From Chitinophagales bacterium (GTDB lineage Bacteria > Bacteroidota > Bacteroidia > Chitinophagales > LD1): a stretch of DNA of 64,000 nucleotides. The notes beneath the pieces were generated by a model. It was not told the DNA's origin, did not search any database, and worked only from the letters and a program-made list of their open reading frames with translations. Below, one piece after another: positions 18,652-26,428 of the stretch. Both the position numbers and the translations under genes were made by a program. The DNA lies in NCBI GenBank assembly GCA_026129525.1, contig JAHCHW010000002.1, positions 248,001 through 312,000 on the forward strand. The letters are read 5' to 3'. Position 1 is the stretch's first letter, and every line of letters starts with the position of its first letter.

Positions 18652-20601
18652 TTACTTAGCTACAGTTAAACGCTTAACTGCTACTTTGTCACCACTCTGT
18701 ATTTTAACTAAGTAAGTGCCGTTGGTAAGTGCACTGAAGTCGAACGTTTTGTTGAAAGTTGACGCAACATCGCTGGTATTGTAGTTAATAACTTCAGAAC
18801 CGATGATGTTGTAAACACGAATAGAAAGGTTTTTCTCGATACCCGCTACGCTGATGGTTACATTGCCATTGGTTGGGTTAGGTAACAGGCTAACAGTATT
18901 GCTGAAAGCAACATCTTCGATACCCACCACACAAGCACTGTTAGAAGCAGGCAACACAGTAATGTTTTGTGTTGCAGAGCTGAATGAGCAACCTGCACTA
19001 TCCTGCGTTAACTTAACTTGATAAACACCGGGGTTAGCATAAGTATTGGTGCCATTTTCGGTAAATCCAACATTTTGGTCACCAAAGGTCCATTGGAAAT
19101 TCCAACCGTTTCTGCGGGTAGAAGTATTGGTAAATGTAACAGGCTTTCCTTGGCATACCGGAGGAGAAGGCAATGTGAAAGAAATGTTGTTGGCAAGACC
19201 ACCGGGGTACTGCACATCAATAGAAGCTGAAGCTGAGCAACCTGAACTGTTGGTAACAGTAACTTTATAGTTGCCGGGCTGGTTAACCTGAATGGTAGCA
19301 GTGTTAGCACCGCTGGCACCTGTACTCCATACATAGTTTTTGCCGGTTGTAAATCCGCCAATGGTAGTAAGCAGGGTTGCGCTTGCTCCACAGTTAATTA
19401 CTAACGGATTGTTATTGGTAATGCTTACAGTAACTCCACGAGACTGAACCACTACGCTGGCCACAGTAGTTTGGTTGTTGGCATCAGTAACTGTAACTGT
19501 AACTGTGGCGTTAGAGTTGCCAATAATCAATGAAACTTCCTCATCGGTACTACTTGTTAAGCTGCCGGAAGTTGTTGCCCACGAATAAGTGAATGGAGTA
19601 GCAGTAGAGCCGAAAGCATTTGCTTTAAGATTCAACTGAGCGTTAGGGCAACCTCTGAGAGAGTCAGATACAATAGTTGCACCATAAGCTACATCGGCAG
19701 TGAGGTAAGGAATGAAAATAAAGTTCTGAATTGGGAAGTTTTCGCAAGCTCCGGCAGTAAAGTTGCCGCTTTGGTTGCAGTCGTAGTAAATAGCGCCTTG
19801 TCCGAAGTTTTCAAAATAACCGGAAAGGTTGCTGGTTTGTTGCGTAAGGTTAAGATAGTAACCACTGTTGTTACCGGCAGTAGTAATTTCGGCAAAGCAA
19901 GCATCGGCACACTCATCGCGGTAGCCGGCAATAACCTGAAAATCGTTAGCTGTATCACCTGCAAAATCAACACGAATACCAAAAGCCTGACCTTGCGGAA
20001 GGCTAACACCAGGGTAAAAAGTTGCAATGGTGAAATTAGTTGTATTTAAAGGGATAGTTGAGTTGGTAACAATAGTAGTATCCCACAATTTTGGTGTAGT
20101 AAGTACTGCACCTGGAGTTCCATAACCACTTACAGATTTTGAAGCAGTATTGAACACTGTAAAAGTGATACTATCAGGATTACCGGTGTTGTTTTTATGA
20201 ATAAAGAAAACATCGAAGCTATCCATAGTAAGTGTTGACTTCGACTTTGGATAGAACGAAAGATTACCGCTGTTGGGGTCAACAAACTGCAGTGTATCGA
20301 ACATTACAGCAGCATACTTTAAGGTAAAGCCTGAAGAGTTCGGGAATCTTCTGTTCAGATCCCACACAAAACGTGCATAGTCATACCCTGCGTTGGATGC
20401 GTAGGTTTCATCTACACCATCATAATCCAACATCAGCGCGTACGATGCCGCTCTGTCAGTATTAGTAAAATTTTTCTTTTGGATAGAAGGAGCGAGTTTC
20501 AGGTTTGAAAGCGAACCTCCATCAAGCGATTTGTAGTTATTTTGAGCGTTTACCGCACAAACCGTAGCTACAAGGCAGAAAAGTGTAAATAACTTTTTCA
20601 T
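18652..20601 (-). CDS. Secreted PKD-domain protein with type A T9SS sorting domain
   Basis: This 649-residue secreted protein starts with a signal peptide (MKKLFTLFCLVATVCAVNAQ). The N-terminal 300 residues have no domain I recognise but contain cysteine pairs (RDECADACFAE). Immunoglobulin-like repeats with CPNAQL, NCGASATL and CSASASI follow. A PKD domain (about 490-555) contains FQWTFGDQN. The C-terminal 90 residues (VSLLPNPTNGNVTISV, then IRVYNIIGSEV and GTYLVKIQSGDKVAVKRL) are a type A sorting domain. That domain directs export by the type IX system and cleavage/attachment at the cell surface. It is a single-gene unit with its own promoter and terminator; the ligand is unknown. Confidence 0.88.
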   Translation of the reverse strand: MKKLFTLFCLVATVCAVNAQNNYKSLDGGSLSNLKLAPSIQKKNFTNTDRAASYALMLDYDGVDETYASNAGYDYARFVWDLNRRFPNSSGFTLKYAAVMFDTLQFVDPNSGNLSFYPKSKSTLTMDSFDVFFIHKNNTGNPDSITFTVFNTASKSVSGYGTPGAVLTTPKLWDTTIVTNSTIPLNTTNFTIATFYPGVSLPQGQAFGIRVDFAGDTANDFQVIAGYRDECADACFAEITTAGNNSGYYLNLTQQTSNLSGYFENFGQGAIYYDCNQSGNFTAGACENFPIQNFIFIPYLTADVAYGATIVSDSLRGCPNAQLNLKANAFGSTATPFTYSWATTSGSLTSSTDEEVSLIIGNSNATVTVTVTDANNQTTVASVVVQSRGVTVSITNNNPLVINCGASATLLTTIGGFTTGKNYVWSTGASGANTATIQVNQPGNYKVTVTNSSGCSASASIDVQYPGGLANNISFTLPSPPVCQGKPVTFTNTSTRRNGWNFQWTFGDQNVGFTENGTNTYANPGVYQVKLTQDSAGCSFSSATQNITVLPASNSACVVGIEDVAFSNTVSLLPNPTNGNVTISVAGIEKNLSIRVYNIIGSEVINYNTSDVASTFNKTFDFSALTNGTYLVKIQSGDKVAVKRLTVAK

Positions 20602-20672
20602 AGTGCCGATTTTCTATTGGGTTTAGTTAAAAAAAGTTTTGTGAAAATAATCCTTTTGTTATTCAAGGGACG

Positions 20673-20703
20673 CAAATCAAACCAAAAAAGTGGGCTACGC
20701 AAA
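20673..20703 (-). promoter_or_regulatory. Promoter of the T9SS cargo gene
   Basis: On the minus strand TTTG is followed after 19 bp by TTGATTTG, one mismatch from TAnnTTTG. It predicts a leader of about 65 nt. Confidence 0.5.
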
Positions 20704-20744
20704 AAAAAATGACATTAAAATGACAATTCGTTTACTCGCTAAAA

Positions 20745-21311
20745 TCACAAATTGTAGTAACATTTTCTACAGCGCGGCTCGTAGGCATCCTTCTCGCCCA
20801 GCATTATCTTGTTGGTATTCTCCGACTTACGATAGCTGAAATGGGCAATCTCGCCACATTGCATACAAATAGCGTGTACCTTGGTAATATAGTCGGCAAT
20901 GGAGAGCAAATTGGGCATAGGCCCGAAAGGTTTTCCTTCAAAATCCATATCTAAGCCGGCAACAATTACCCGGCTGCCTCTTTTTGCCAGTTTTTCGCAA
21001 ACGGTTGGCAGTTCGGCATCTAAAAATTGTGCTTCGTCTATCCCTACTACTTCAATACCATCAGCCAGCAGCAAAATATTTTCGGAGTTGGTAATTGGTG
21101 TAGAGCGAATAGCGTTCGAATCGTGCGAAACCACATCGGTAGTGTGGTAACGGGTGTCAACAGCGGGTTTAAAAATTTCTGTTTTCTTGTTAGCAATCTG
21201 TGCTCTGCGTAATCTGCGTATCAGTTCTTCGGTTTTGCCCGAAAACATAGAGCCGCACACCACTTCAATCCATCCTCTTTTTCCTTTACCTGCTGTGGGT
21301 TCAATAAACAT
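20745..21311 (-). CDS. tdk: Thymidine kinase
   Basis: Thymidine kinase phosphorylates thymidine for salvage. The 188-residue protein has the P-loop [15 protein letters not shown] near its N-terminus. It also has [12 protein letters not shown] (Walker B-like), the thymidine-binding lasso region [15 protein letters not shown], and zinc-binding cysteines CMQC and CRKC, as in the TK1-like type II family. I chose the ATG beginning [10 protein letters not shown], in keeping with relatives; the upstream in-frame ATG adds ten residues. Confidence 0.95.
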   Translation of the reverse strand: MFIEPTAGKGKRGWIEVVCGSMFSGKTEELIRRLRRAQIANKKTEIFKPAVDTRYHTTDVVSHDSNAIRSTPITNSENILLLADGIEVVGIDEAQFLDAELPTVCEKLAKRGSRVIVAGLDMDFEGKPFGPMPNLLSIADYITKVHAICMQCGEIAHFSYRKSENTNKIMLGEKDAYEPRCRKCYYNL

Positions 21312-21414
21312 ATTAAATCGGTCGTTTGGGCGTTTATGCAATAGCGGATGTGTAAAACTCAGGCAACAGCAGGGTTTACATTCCGGTAAGTTTGTTTCAG
21401 AAAAAAATCTGCTT

Positions 21415-22080
21415 ATGCGCCCGAATGTATCGGAATTATTGGAAAAAATTAACCGCTTTGCGCGGCAGTCGCAATTATCACAACTTGAGTTAGATTTATT
21501 GAAAAGTTATTTGCGCGAAATGTACGAAGCGCTGGATGATGCAGCAATAATGCAAACAGAAGAAGCCCCTGTAATTCCACTTAAAGTTGAAAAGGCAGAA
21601 ACTCTGCAACCGGAATTGCTTGTTGCAGATAAAGAGCAGCCTACAGAGCAGAAACCCATGGATGTTAAACCCGAAAAAATTGTAAATAAAGTTGAAGAAC
21701 TACAAGCGAAACAAGTAGCAGAAACACAGAAAGAGATGCTTACTTCTGTAAAAGCTTCTATAAACGAGATTGTAAAACCTGCACAAACCCTCAACGAAAA
21801 GGTAAAAGGTAAACCTGTTGAAGTGCATCACCGCTTTGCTTCGAAGGCATTAAAAGATATGGTTGATTTGAACAAGCGCTTTGTGTTTGTAAGCGAATTG
21901 TTTAAAGGCGATGCTGACGGTTTCTCGGAGGCTGTAAAGTATATTGATTCACTTGAAACGTACAATACGGCACAGCAGTATCTTGCTGAAACATTGTTGC
22001 GAAAGTATGGATGGGATGAAACCTCGCAGGCCGCACGCTTGTTCAACAAAATGGTAAAGCAGAAGTTTGGAGAGGAATAG
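21415..22080 (+). CDS. Unknown cytoplasmic protein with conserved C-terminal helical domain
   Basis: This 221-residue protein has no signal peptide or membrane segment. The N-terminus ([20 protein letters not shown]) and about 40 residues after it are helical. Residues 55-140 are a low-complexity Glu/Lys/Val/Pro linker. The C-terminal 80 residues ([19 protein letters not shown], then [10 protein letters not shown] and [20 protein letters not shown]) form a compact helical domain that looks conserved in Bacteroidota. I chose the ATG past the tdk gene; the open frame extends upstream into tdk antisense but that part is not credible. Function unknown. Confidence 0.78.
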   Translation: MRPNVSELLEKINRFARQSQLSQLELDLLKSYLREMYEALDDAAIMQTEEAPVIPLKVEKAETLQPELLVADKEQPTEQKPMDVKPEKIVNKVEELQAKQVAETQKEMLTSVKASINEIVKPAQTLNEKVKGKPVEVHHRFASKALKDMVDLNKRFVFVSELFKGDADGFSEAVKYIDSLETYNTAQQYLAETLLRKYGWDETSQAARLFNKMVKQKFGEE

Positions 22081-22099
22081 GAAAAAAATCTTCAATATC

Positions 22100-22813
22100 T
22101 TAACCGCAAGAAGGCGTTCCTTCTACTTCCGAACAGTTGCAGGTAGCAATACCTTTAGCTTTATCAAAACACTCTCTTCCTTCTTTTATAGAAAAGTAGA
22201 TAAGCCCTCCGGTTCCGGCTATATCCACATACGGAATACCGAATTGCTCGTACAGGAAACTGGAAATGAGCAATACTATACTCATGTAAACACAAACTTT
22301 AGCACAGTTGGCATCGGCTACCAAAGGAGATGAATACAGCTTTTTACCAAGCAAAGTTTTCCAGTAAATGATAAGCAGCATTACCGCAATAGAAACAGAT
22401 GAAACAACAATTCCCCAAAAGGTGCTTTCGGGTTGTTTGCCATCAATTACCCGCATAGTTGCCATTAAGGCGAGCAATGCACAAAGCGCGTAAAAAGAAT
22501 AGCCTGTAATTTTTAGAGCGGTAATTTCAAAACGGTCGCGGCTGCTGTTCGGGTTTTGTCGTATTCTGATAATCATGTGTGCTACTCCCAAAGCGGAAAT
22601 AGTTTCAATAAAACTGTCCAAGCCGAAACCGAATAAGGTGAGTGCTTCATCCTCGTAGCCGAAAAAAGTGGAAATAGCTCCTTCAGCTAAGTTGTAAACA
22701 ATCGTAAATACCGATAAGGCAAAGGCAGCCCTGTATAAACTCCTGTTTGTTTGGTAGCCCGTTTCCAAGTGGCGTATTGATTTAAAGCGAAAATAGCACA
22801 AATAGGCTGACAA
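22100..22813 (-). CDS. Cation-efflux (CDF) related metal transporter with cysteine tail
   Basis: This membrane protein of up to 237 residues resembles the transmembrane domain of the cation diffusion facilitator family. It has about six helices. FGFGLDSFIETISALGVAHM (20 residues) and SSPLVADANCAKVC carry the acidic/His or Cys positions expected in helices 2 and 5. The cytoplasmic C-terminal domain of typical CDF proteins is absent; instead the chain ends in CNCSEVEGTPSCG, a small Cys-rich tail that could bind metal. The listed start is TTG and no in-frame ATG precedes the first helix, so the true start is uncertain. It is divergent from a metal-uptake operon and shares its control region. Confidence 0.75.
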   Translation of the reverse strand: MSAYLCYFRFKSIRHLETGYQTNRSLYRAAFALSVFTIVYNLAEGAISTFFGYEDEALTLFGFGLDSFIETISALGVAHMIIRIRQNPNSSRDRFEITALKITGYSFYALCALLALMATMRVIDGKQPESTFWGIVVSSVSIAVMLLIIYWKTLLGKKLYSSPLVADANCAKVCVYMSIVLLISSFLYEQFGIPYVDIAGTGGLIYFSIKEGRECFDKAKGIATCNCSEVEGTPSCG

Positions 22814-22818
22814 AAATC

Positions 22819-22837
22819 ATTTAGATTTTGTCTAAAT
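22819..22837. promoter_or_regulatory. Operator 1: TTTAGA-N5-TCTAAA dyad
   Basis: ATTTAGA and TCTAAAT form 7-bp inverted half sites around TTTTG. It lies between the -33 element of the DUF4856 operon and the first codon of the divergent CDF-like gene, so one protein bound here could affect both. The shape resembles operators of DtxR/MntR-type metal-dependent repressors; the identity of the regulator is inference. Confidence 0.65.
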
Positions 22838-22839
22838 AA

Positions 22840-22870
22840 TTTGGAAAGTTCGCGCCTGCCTTTAGATTTG
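22840..22870 (+). promoter_or_regulatory. Promoter of the DUF4856-imelysin-HTTM-TonB receptor operon
   Basis: TTTG, a 19-bp spacer and TAGATTTG fit the Bacteroidota promoter consensus exactly. Transcription would start near 22877, inside or just before the second operator copy. Confidence 0.7.
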
Positions 22871-22883
22871 TGCTCGAAATTTT

Positions 22884-22902
22884 ATTTAGAACAAATCTAA
22901 AC
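22884..22902. promoter_or_regulatory. Operator 2: TTTAGA-N5-TCTAAA dyad
   Basis: TTTAGA and TCTAAA flank ACAAA, a second copy of the dyad found upstream of the -33 element. It lies directly after the predicted transcription start, where a bound protein would block initiation. The two copies are 65 bp apart centre to centre, about six helical turns. Confidence 0.65.
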
Positions 22903-22918
22903 AAGCAAACCCAGCACT

Positions 22919-23968
22919 ATGAAAAAGTCAGTTTTATATCTTCTTATTTTAGGATTAGCTGTATCCATTCAATCCTGCAAAAAGGATACTAACAAATACG
23001 ACATTCCCACCACTTACAACTTCAGCAATGTGGACTACAGCGGGCAAACCTATCGCTTAGCCATGATTACCGCTTTGGTAAACGAAGTAAAAAAGGGAAA
23101 CACAGCAGGAACCACACTCAATGCACAACTGCTTAAAAACATGTATGCCAACTCCGGCAGTCCGTTTGCAAACGATACGCTGAACACCTGCGGTAAACAA
23201 TTAAAGGATAAAACATTTGCCACCGACCAATCTGTTCTGGAAGCCATATTTGATGAAGCGGCAACTACAAGTGCTGCTAATGCTAATGCTACTAACGGAA
23301 CTGCGGGTATTATTACCAACGGAACCAAAAGTTATTTGGTAGATGCCAGCGGGATTGAATACAAAGAAGCCGTAGAGAAAACACTGCAAGGTGCGCTTAT
23401 TTATTATCAAATAACTGCCGTGTATTTAAGCGAAGATAAAATAGGCAAGCAAGTAGCACTTGCAGACCGTCAGCACCATTGGGATGAAGCCTTCGGCTAT
23501 TTTGGAGTACCGATTGATTACCCGACAAACACTACCGGTTTGCAACATGTAGGCAAATATGCCAACGACCGCAACGCACTTTTGGGCAATGCCACTGCGG
23601 TAATGAACGCATTTTTAAAAGGGCGTGCGGCTATAAATAATGATGATAATAATACGGTTACCGAGCAGGTGGCTATTATCCGCGAAAATGTAGAGAAAGG
23701 AGTAGCGGCTACTGCCGTGCATTACATCAATGGTGCTTTGGCAAATGTGAGCGATGCGCCAACGTTCCACCACAACATGTCGGAGGGATATTTTTTGGTA
23801 AAGTCGCTCAAATACAATCCGGCTAAAAAAATCACGGATACACAAATTCAAACCTTACTCAACTACTTCGGCACTAACTTTTATACCGTAAGCACCACCG
23901 ATTTGCAGGCAGCTAAAAATCTGTTGAGCAGTATTTACGGTTTCGATGCAGTTAAAGACCAACTATAA
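22919..23968 (+). CDS. DUF4856 domain lipoprotein
   Basis: This 349-residue lipoprotein has the signal MKKSVLYLLILGLAVSIQSC with Cys20 as the lipidated residue. The rest matches DUF4856: TTYNFSNVDYSGQTYRLAMI near the start, DRQHHWDEAFGYFGVPIDYP in the middle, and a His-bearing HYINGAL and FHHNMSEGYF near residues 265-290. It is found together with imelysin-like and HTTM genes in Bacteroidota and presumably helps surface metal capture, though the mechanism is not known. It is the first gene behind the dual-operator promoter, and its stop codon shares a base with the next start. Confidence 0.85.
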   Translation: MKKSVLYLLILGLAVSIQSCKKDTNKYDIPTTYNFSNVDYSGQTYRLAMITALVNEVKKGNTAGTTLNAQLLKNMYANSGSPFANDTLNTCGKQLKDKTFATDQSVLEAIFDEAATTSAANANATNGTAGIITNGTKSYLVDASGIEYKEAVEKTLQGALIYYQITAVYLSEDKIGKQVALADRQHHWDEAFGYFGVPIDYPTNTTGLQHVGKYANDRNALLGNATAVMNAFLKGRAAINNDDNNTVTEQVAIIRENVEKGVAATAVHYINGALANVSDAPTFHHNMSEGYFLVKSLKYNPAKKITDTQIQTLLNYFGTNFYTVSTTDLQAAKNLLSSIYGFDAVKDQL

Positions 23969-25035
23969 TGATTAAACAACTGAAAATTGCAGCAGCGTGC
24001 TGTATCATACTATTGCTGAGTGCGTGCATTAAAAAGAAGAAAGACGATTTTAACCGCACCGAGTTGCTAAATAGCATGTACACCATGGTTATTCAGCCGG
24101 GCTATACGGGTTTGAAAGATGCTTCTGCAACGTTGCAAACTGCTGCAAATAGTTTTCTTACATCACCCGATTCTGCTTCGCTTAGTAATTTGAAAGATGC
24201 GTTTTATGTGGCTTACGCCAACTTGCAATATGTAGAAGCGCTTGATTTTTCGAGTGAGTCTGCATTGCGAAACGACTTAAATTCTTTTCCGTCAGATACT
24301 GCCCAAATAGATAACAACATAGCCAGCGGAAGTTACAATCTAAGCACGGTCAACAATCTACGTGCAAAAGGTTTTCCGGCCTTAGATTATTTGCTATACG
24401 GCAAACCGCACGCACAAACCATTTCCGATTTTTCCGGCAATGCTAATCGCAAACAATATTTAACCGATGTGGTGAGTGATATAGTGTCAAAAGCAAATGC
24501 TGCTTCCAACTGGTGGAACGCCAATAAAACCACTTTTGTAAATGCTTCGGGAACCGATGTGGGAAGCTCGGTAGGTATGTTGGTAAACGATATGAGTTTT
24601 GAAATGGAACGCAACCGCAGAGAGCGGGTGGGAACTCCGCTGGGTTATGTAGGTTTGATTTTTGGCGGAAGTGTAGCGCCACAAACAACTGAGGCATATT
24701 ACAGTGGTTACTCCAAAGAAATGTTTTTGGAAAACCTGAAAGGACTTGCCGCTTTATACTCAGGTGCCGGTGGTGTGGGCTTTGATGATTACTTAACTCA
24801 CCTGGGGGCTGATTACAACGGTACTCCACTGGCAAACGAAATTTCCACACAATTTGTAAAAGTGCGTACGGCAGCGGAGCAAATTCCCGTTCCGTTTTCG
24901 CAAGCGGTTACTACTCACAATGCCGAAATGCAAACCCTGTTTTTGGAATTGAAAAAATTGACGGTGCTTATTAAAGTAGATATGAGTTCGCAGTTGGGTG
25001 TGATTATTAACTATAGCGATAATGATGGGGACTAA
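23968..25035 (+). CDS. Imelysin-like (peptidase M75 fold) lipoprotein
   Basis: This 355-residue lipoprotein has the signal IAAACCIILLLSAC with lipidated Cys near residue 20. The rest is helical and matches the imelysin family of iron-related surface proteins. The family motif GxHxxE occurs here as GFPALD within RAKGFPALDYLLYGKP (about residue 134). The His and Glu are therefore replaced, which makes peptidase or direct metal binding through that motif unlikely. A second conserved segment is FEMERNRRERVGTPLGYVG. The start codon overlaps the DUF4856 stop by one base, so the two are translationally coupled. Confidence 0.85.
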   Translation: MIKQLKIAAACCIILLLSACIKKKKDDFNRTELLNSMYTMVIQPGYTGLKDASATLQTAANSFLTSPDSASLSNLKDAFYVAYANLQYVEALDFSSESALRNDLNSFPSDTAQIDNNIASGSYNLSTVNNLRAKGFPALDYLLYGKPHAQTISDFSGNANRKQYLTDVVSDIVSKANAASNWWNANKTTFVNASGTDVGSSVGMLVNDMSFEMERNRRERVGTPLGYVGLIFGGSVAPQTTEAYYSGYSKEMFLENLKGLAALYSGAGGVGFDDYLTHLGADYNGTPLANEISTQFVKVRTAAEQIPVPFSQAVTTHNAEMQTLFLELKKLTVLIKVDMSSQLGVIINYSDNDGD

Positions 25036-25037
25036 TG

Positions 25038-25064
25038 CCCCTCCTAACCTCCTCGAAGGGGAGG
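25038..25064. repeat. Palindromic C/G-rich repeat between imelysin and HTTM genes
   Basis: CCTCC-TCGAA-GGGGAGG forms a hairpin preceded by CCCCTCCTAA. It is similar in build to the elements inside the next gene and to the REP-like repeats common between genes in Bacteroidota. Confidence 0.7.
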
Positions 25065-25081
25065 AATAAAGACCGAACTAA

Positions 25082-26425
25082 ATGAAAGGTGTAATCGAAA
25101 AAGTAAAGACATCCTTACTCCCCCCCTTGGGGGGTGGGGGGGCTTTGATTGTCTTCCGCTTCGCCTTCGGCATTATGATGTTTCTATCGCTGGTGCGCTT
25201 TGCTGCCAACGGATGGATTGATGCGCTTTACATTCAACCGAAATTCTTTTTTACGTTTTATGGTTTCGAATGGATAAAGCCGCTCAGCGCCACCGGCATG
25301 TATGCCGTGTTTGCGATTATGATGCTGGCTTCGCTATTTGTGGCGTTCGGATTTTTCTATCGCATCAGTATTATCACCTTCTTTTTGCTTTTTACTTATG
25401 TAGAACTGATTGACAAAACCAATTACCTCAATCACTACTACTTTATTTCGCTGCTTAGTTTTTTGATGTGTTTTCTACCCGCAAACCTCGCAGGTTTTAA
25501 AAACCTGCGAGGTTTGCGAGGTTTCATTTTTATTATCCAACTGCAAATGGCAACGGTTTATTTTTTTGCCGGCATTGCCAAAATAAACAGCGACTGGCTG
25601 CTACATGCCATGCCGCTAAAAATATGGCTGGCATCAAAGTCCAATTTGCCGCTCATCGGAAATCTACTCACCGAAGAATGGGTGGCTTATGCATTTAGTT
25701 GGTGCGGAATGTTGTTTGATGTGAGCATTGCATTTTTTCTTTTCAACCGCAAAACAGTGTGGTATGCTTACGCAGTGGTGGTGGTGTTTCATACACTAAC
25801 AGCAATTTTGTTTCCGGGCATAGGTATGTTCCCATACATTATGATGGTGTGTGCTACCGTATTTCTTGCCCCCCTTACCCCCCGAAGGGGGGGAGGGGAG
25901 GTTCCTCAAAATATTTGGAATGTAATTAACTTGAAAACTGCACTTAAAACCTCCCCCATCGGGGGAGGTTTGGTGGGGACCTTTTTCCTCATTCAATTCG
26001 CTCTTCCTTTCCGCTACTTGCTTTACCCCGAAAATCTTTTCTGGCACGAACAGGGCTTTCGTTTTAGCTGGCGTGTAATGTTGATGGAAAAAGCAGGCAC
26101 CGTTTTTTTTACGGTCAGAAATGCAGACGGAAAATTATTTGAAGTGAACAACCGCGATTTCCTGACCATGCAGCAGGAAAAACAAATGAGCACACAACCC
26201 GATATGATTTTACAGTTTGCTCATCACTTAGCCGATGTGTATCAAAGCAAAGAAGTATATGCCGAGGCGTATGTGGCGCTCAACGGCAGAGCCAGCCAAT
26301 TGCTCATTGACCCCAAGCAGAATTTGTGTGAAGTGCAGGATGGGTTTGCGAATAAGAGTTGGATAACCAGCCCCGCTTTAGTATCCAATGTTCAATTATC
26401 AATGACCAAACAATTTTCGAATTGA
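25082..26425 (+). CDS. HTTM domain membrane protein with embedded palindromic repeats
   Basis: This 447-residue protein has about eight membrane helices and belongs to the HTTM family, related to vitamin K-dependent gamma-carboxylase. Hallmark parts are VFRFAFGIMMFLSLVRF (about 21-37), YFFAGIAKINSDWLLHAMPL (20 residues), the segment FHTLTAILFPGIGMFPYI, and HEQGFRFSWRVMLMEKAGT near residue 325. Three stretches look foreign to the family: residues 12-21 (LLPPLGGGGA), 134-148 (ANLAGFKNLRGLRGF), and about 263-300 (from LTPRRGGGEVP to TSPIGGGLVG). Each is encoded by a palindromic repeat that keeps the frame open. HTTM proteins often accompany imelysin-like and TonB-receptor genes; the reaction here is unknown. 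Confidence 0.85.
   Translation: MKGVIEKVKTSLLPPLGGGGALIVFRFAFGIMMFLSLVRFAANGWIDALYIQPKFFFTFYGFEWIKPLSATGMYAVFAIMMLASLFVAFGFFYRISIITFFLLFTYVELIDKTNYLNHYYFISLLSFLMCFLPANLAGFKNLRGLRGFIFIIQLQMATVYFFAGIAKINSDWLLHAMPLKIWLASKSNLPLIGNLLTEEWVAYAFSWCGMLFDVSIAFFLFNRKTVWYAYAVVVVFHTLTAILFPGIGMFPYIMMVCATVFLAPLTPRRGGGEVPQNIWNVINLKTALKTSPIGGGLVGTFFLIQFALPFRYLLYPENLFWHEQGFRFSWRVMLMEKAGTVFFTVRNADGKLFEVNNRDFLTMQQEKQMSTQPDMILQFAHHLADVYQSKEVYAEAYVALNGRASQLLIDPKQNLCEVQDGFANKSWITSPALVSNVQLSMTKQFSN
25118..25142. repeat. Palindromic repeat A inside the HTTM gene
   Basis: Seven C, TT, then six G form a perfect hairpin followed by T and seven more G. It encodes Pro-Pro-Leu-Gly-Gly-Gly-Gly near the protein N-terminus. 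Confidence 0.75.
25481..25517. repeat. Palindromic repeat B inside the HTTM gene
   Basis: GCAAACCTCGCAGGTTTT and its exact reverse complement (18-bp arms) are separated by one base. It encodes residues 134-145, and a direct repeat of GCGAGGTTT follows. Confidence 0.85.
25868..25980. repeat. Paired palindromic repeats C and C' inside the HTTM gene
   Basis: The first unit has CCCCCC-GAA-GGGGGG (25878-25892). The second has AACCTCCCCC-ATC-GGGGGAGGTT (25948-25970). The two units are similar but in opposite orientation around about 45 bp of AT-rich sequence, a mosaic-element layout. Together they encode about 38 residues in frame. Confidence 0.75.
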
Positions 26426-26428
26426 TTA

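Noticed and set aside
21154-21414. N-terminal extension of the unknown plus-strand gene into tdk
   Set aside because: It is antisense to the conserved P-loop part of thymidine kinase and lacks sequence resembling the rest of the protein.
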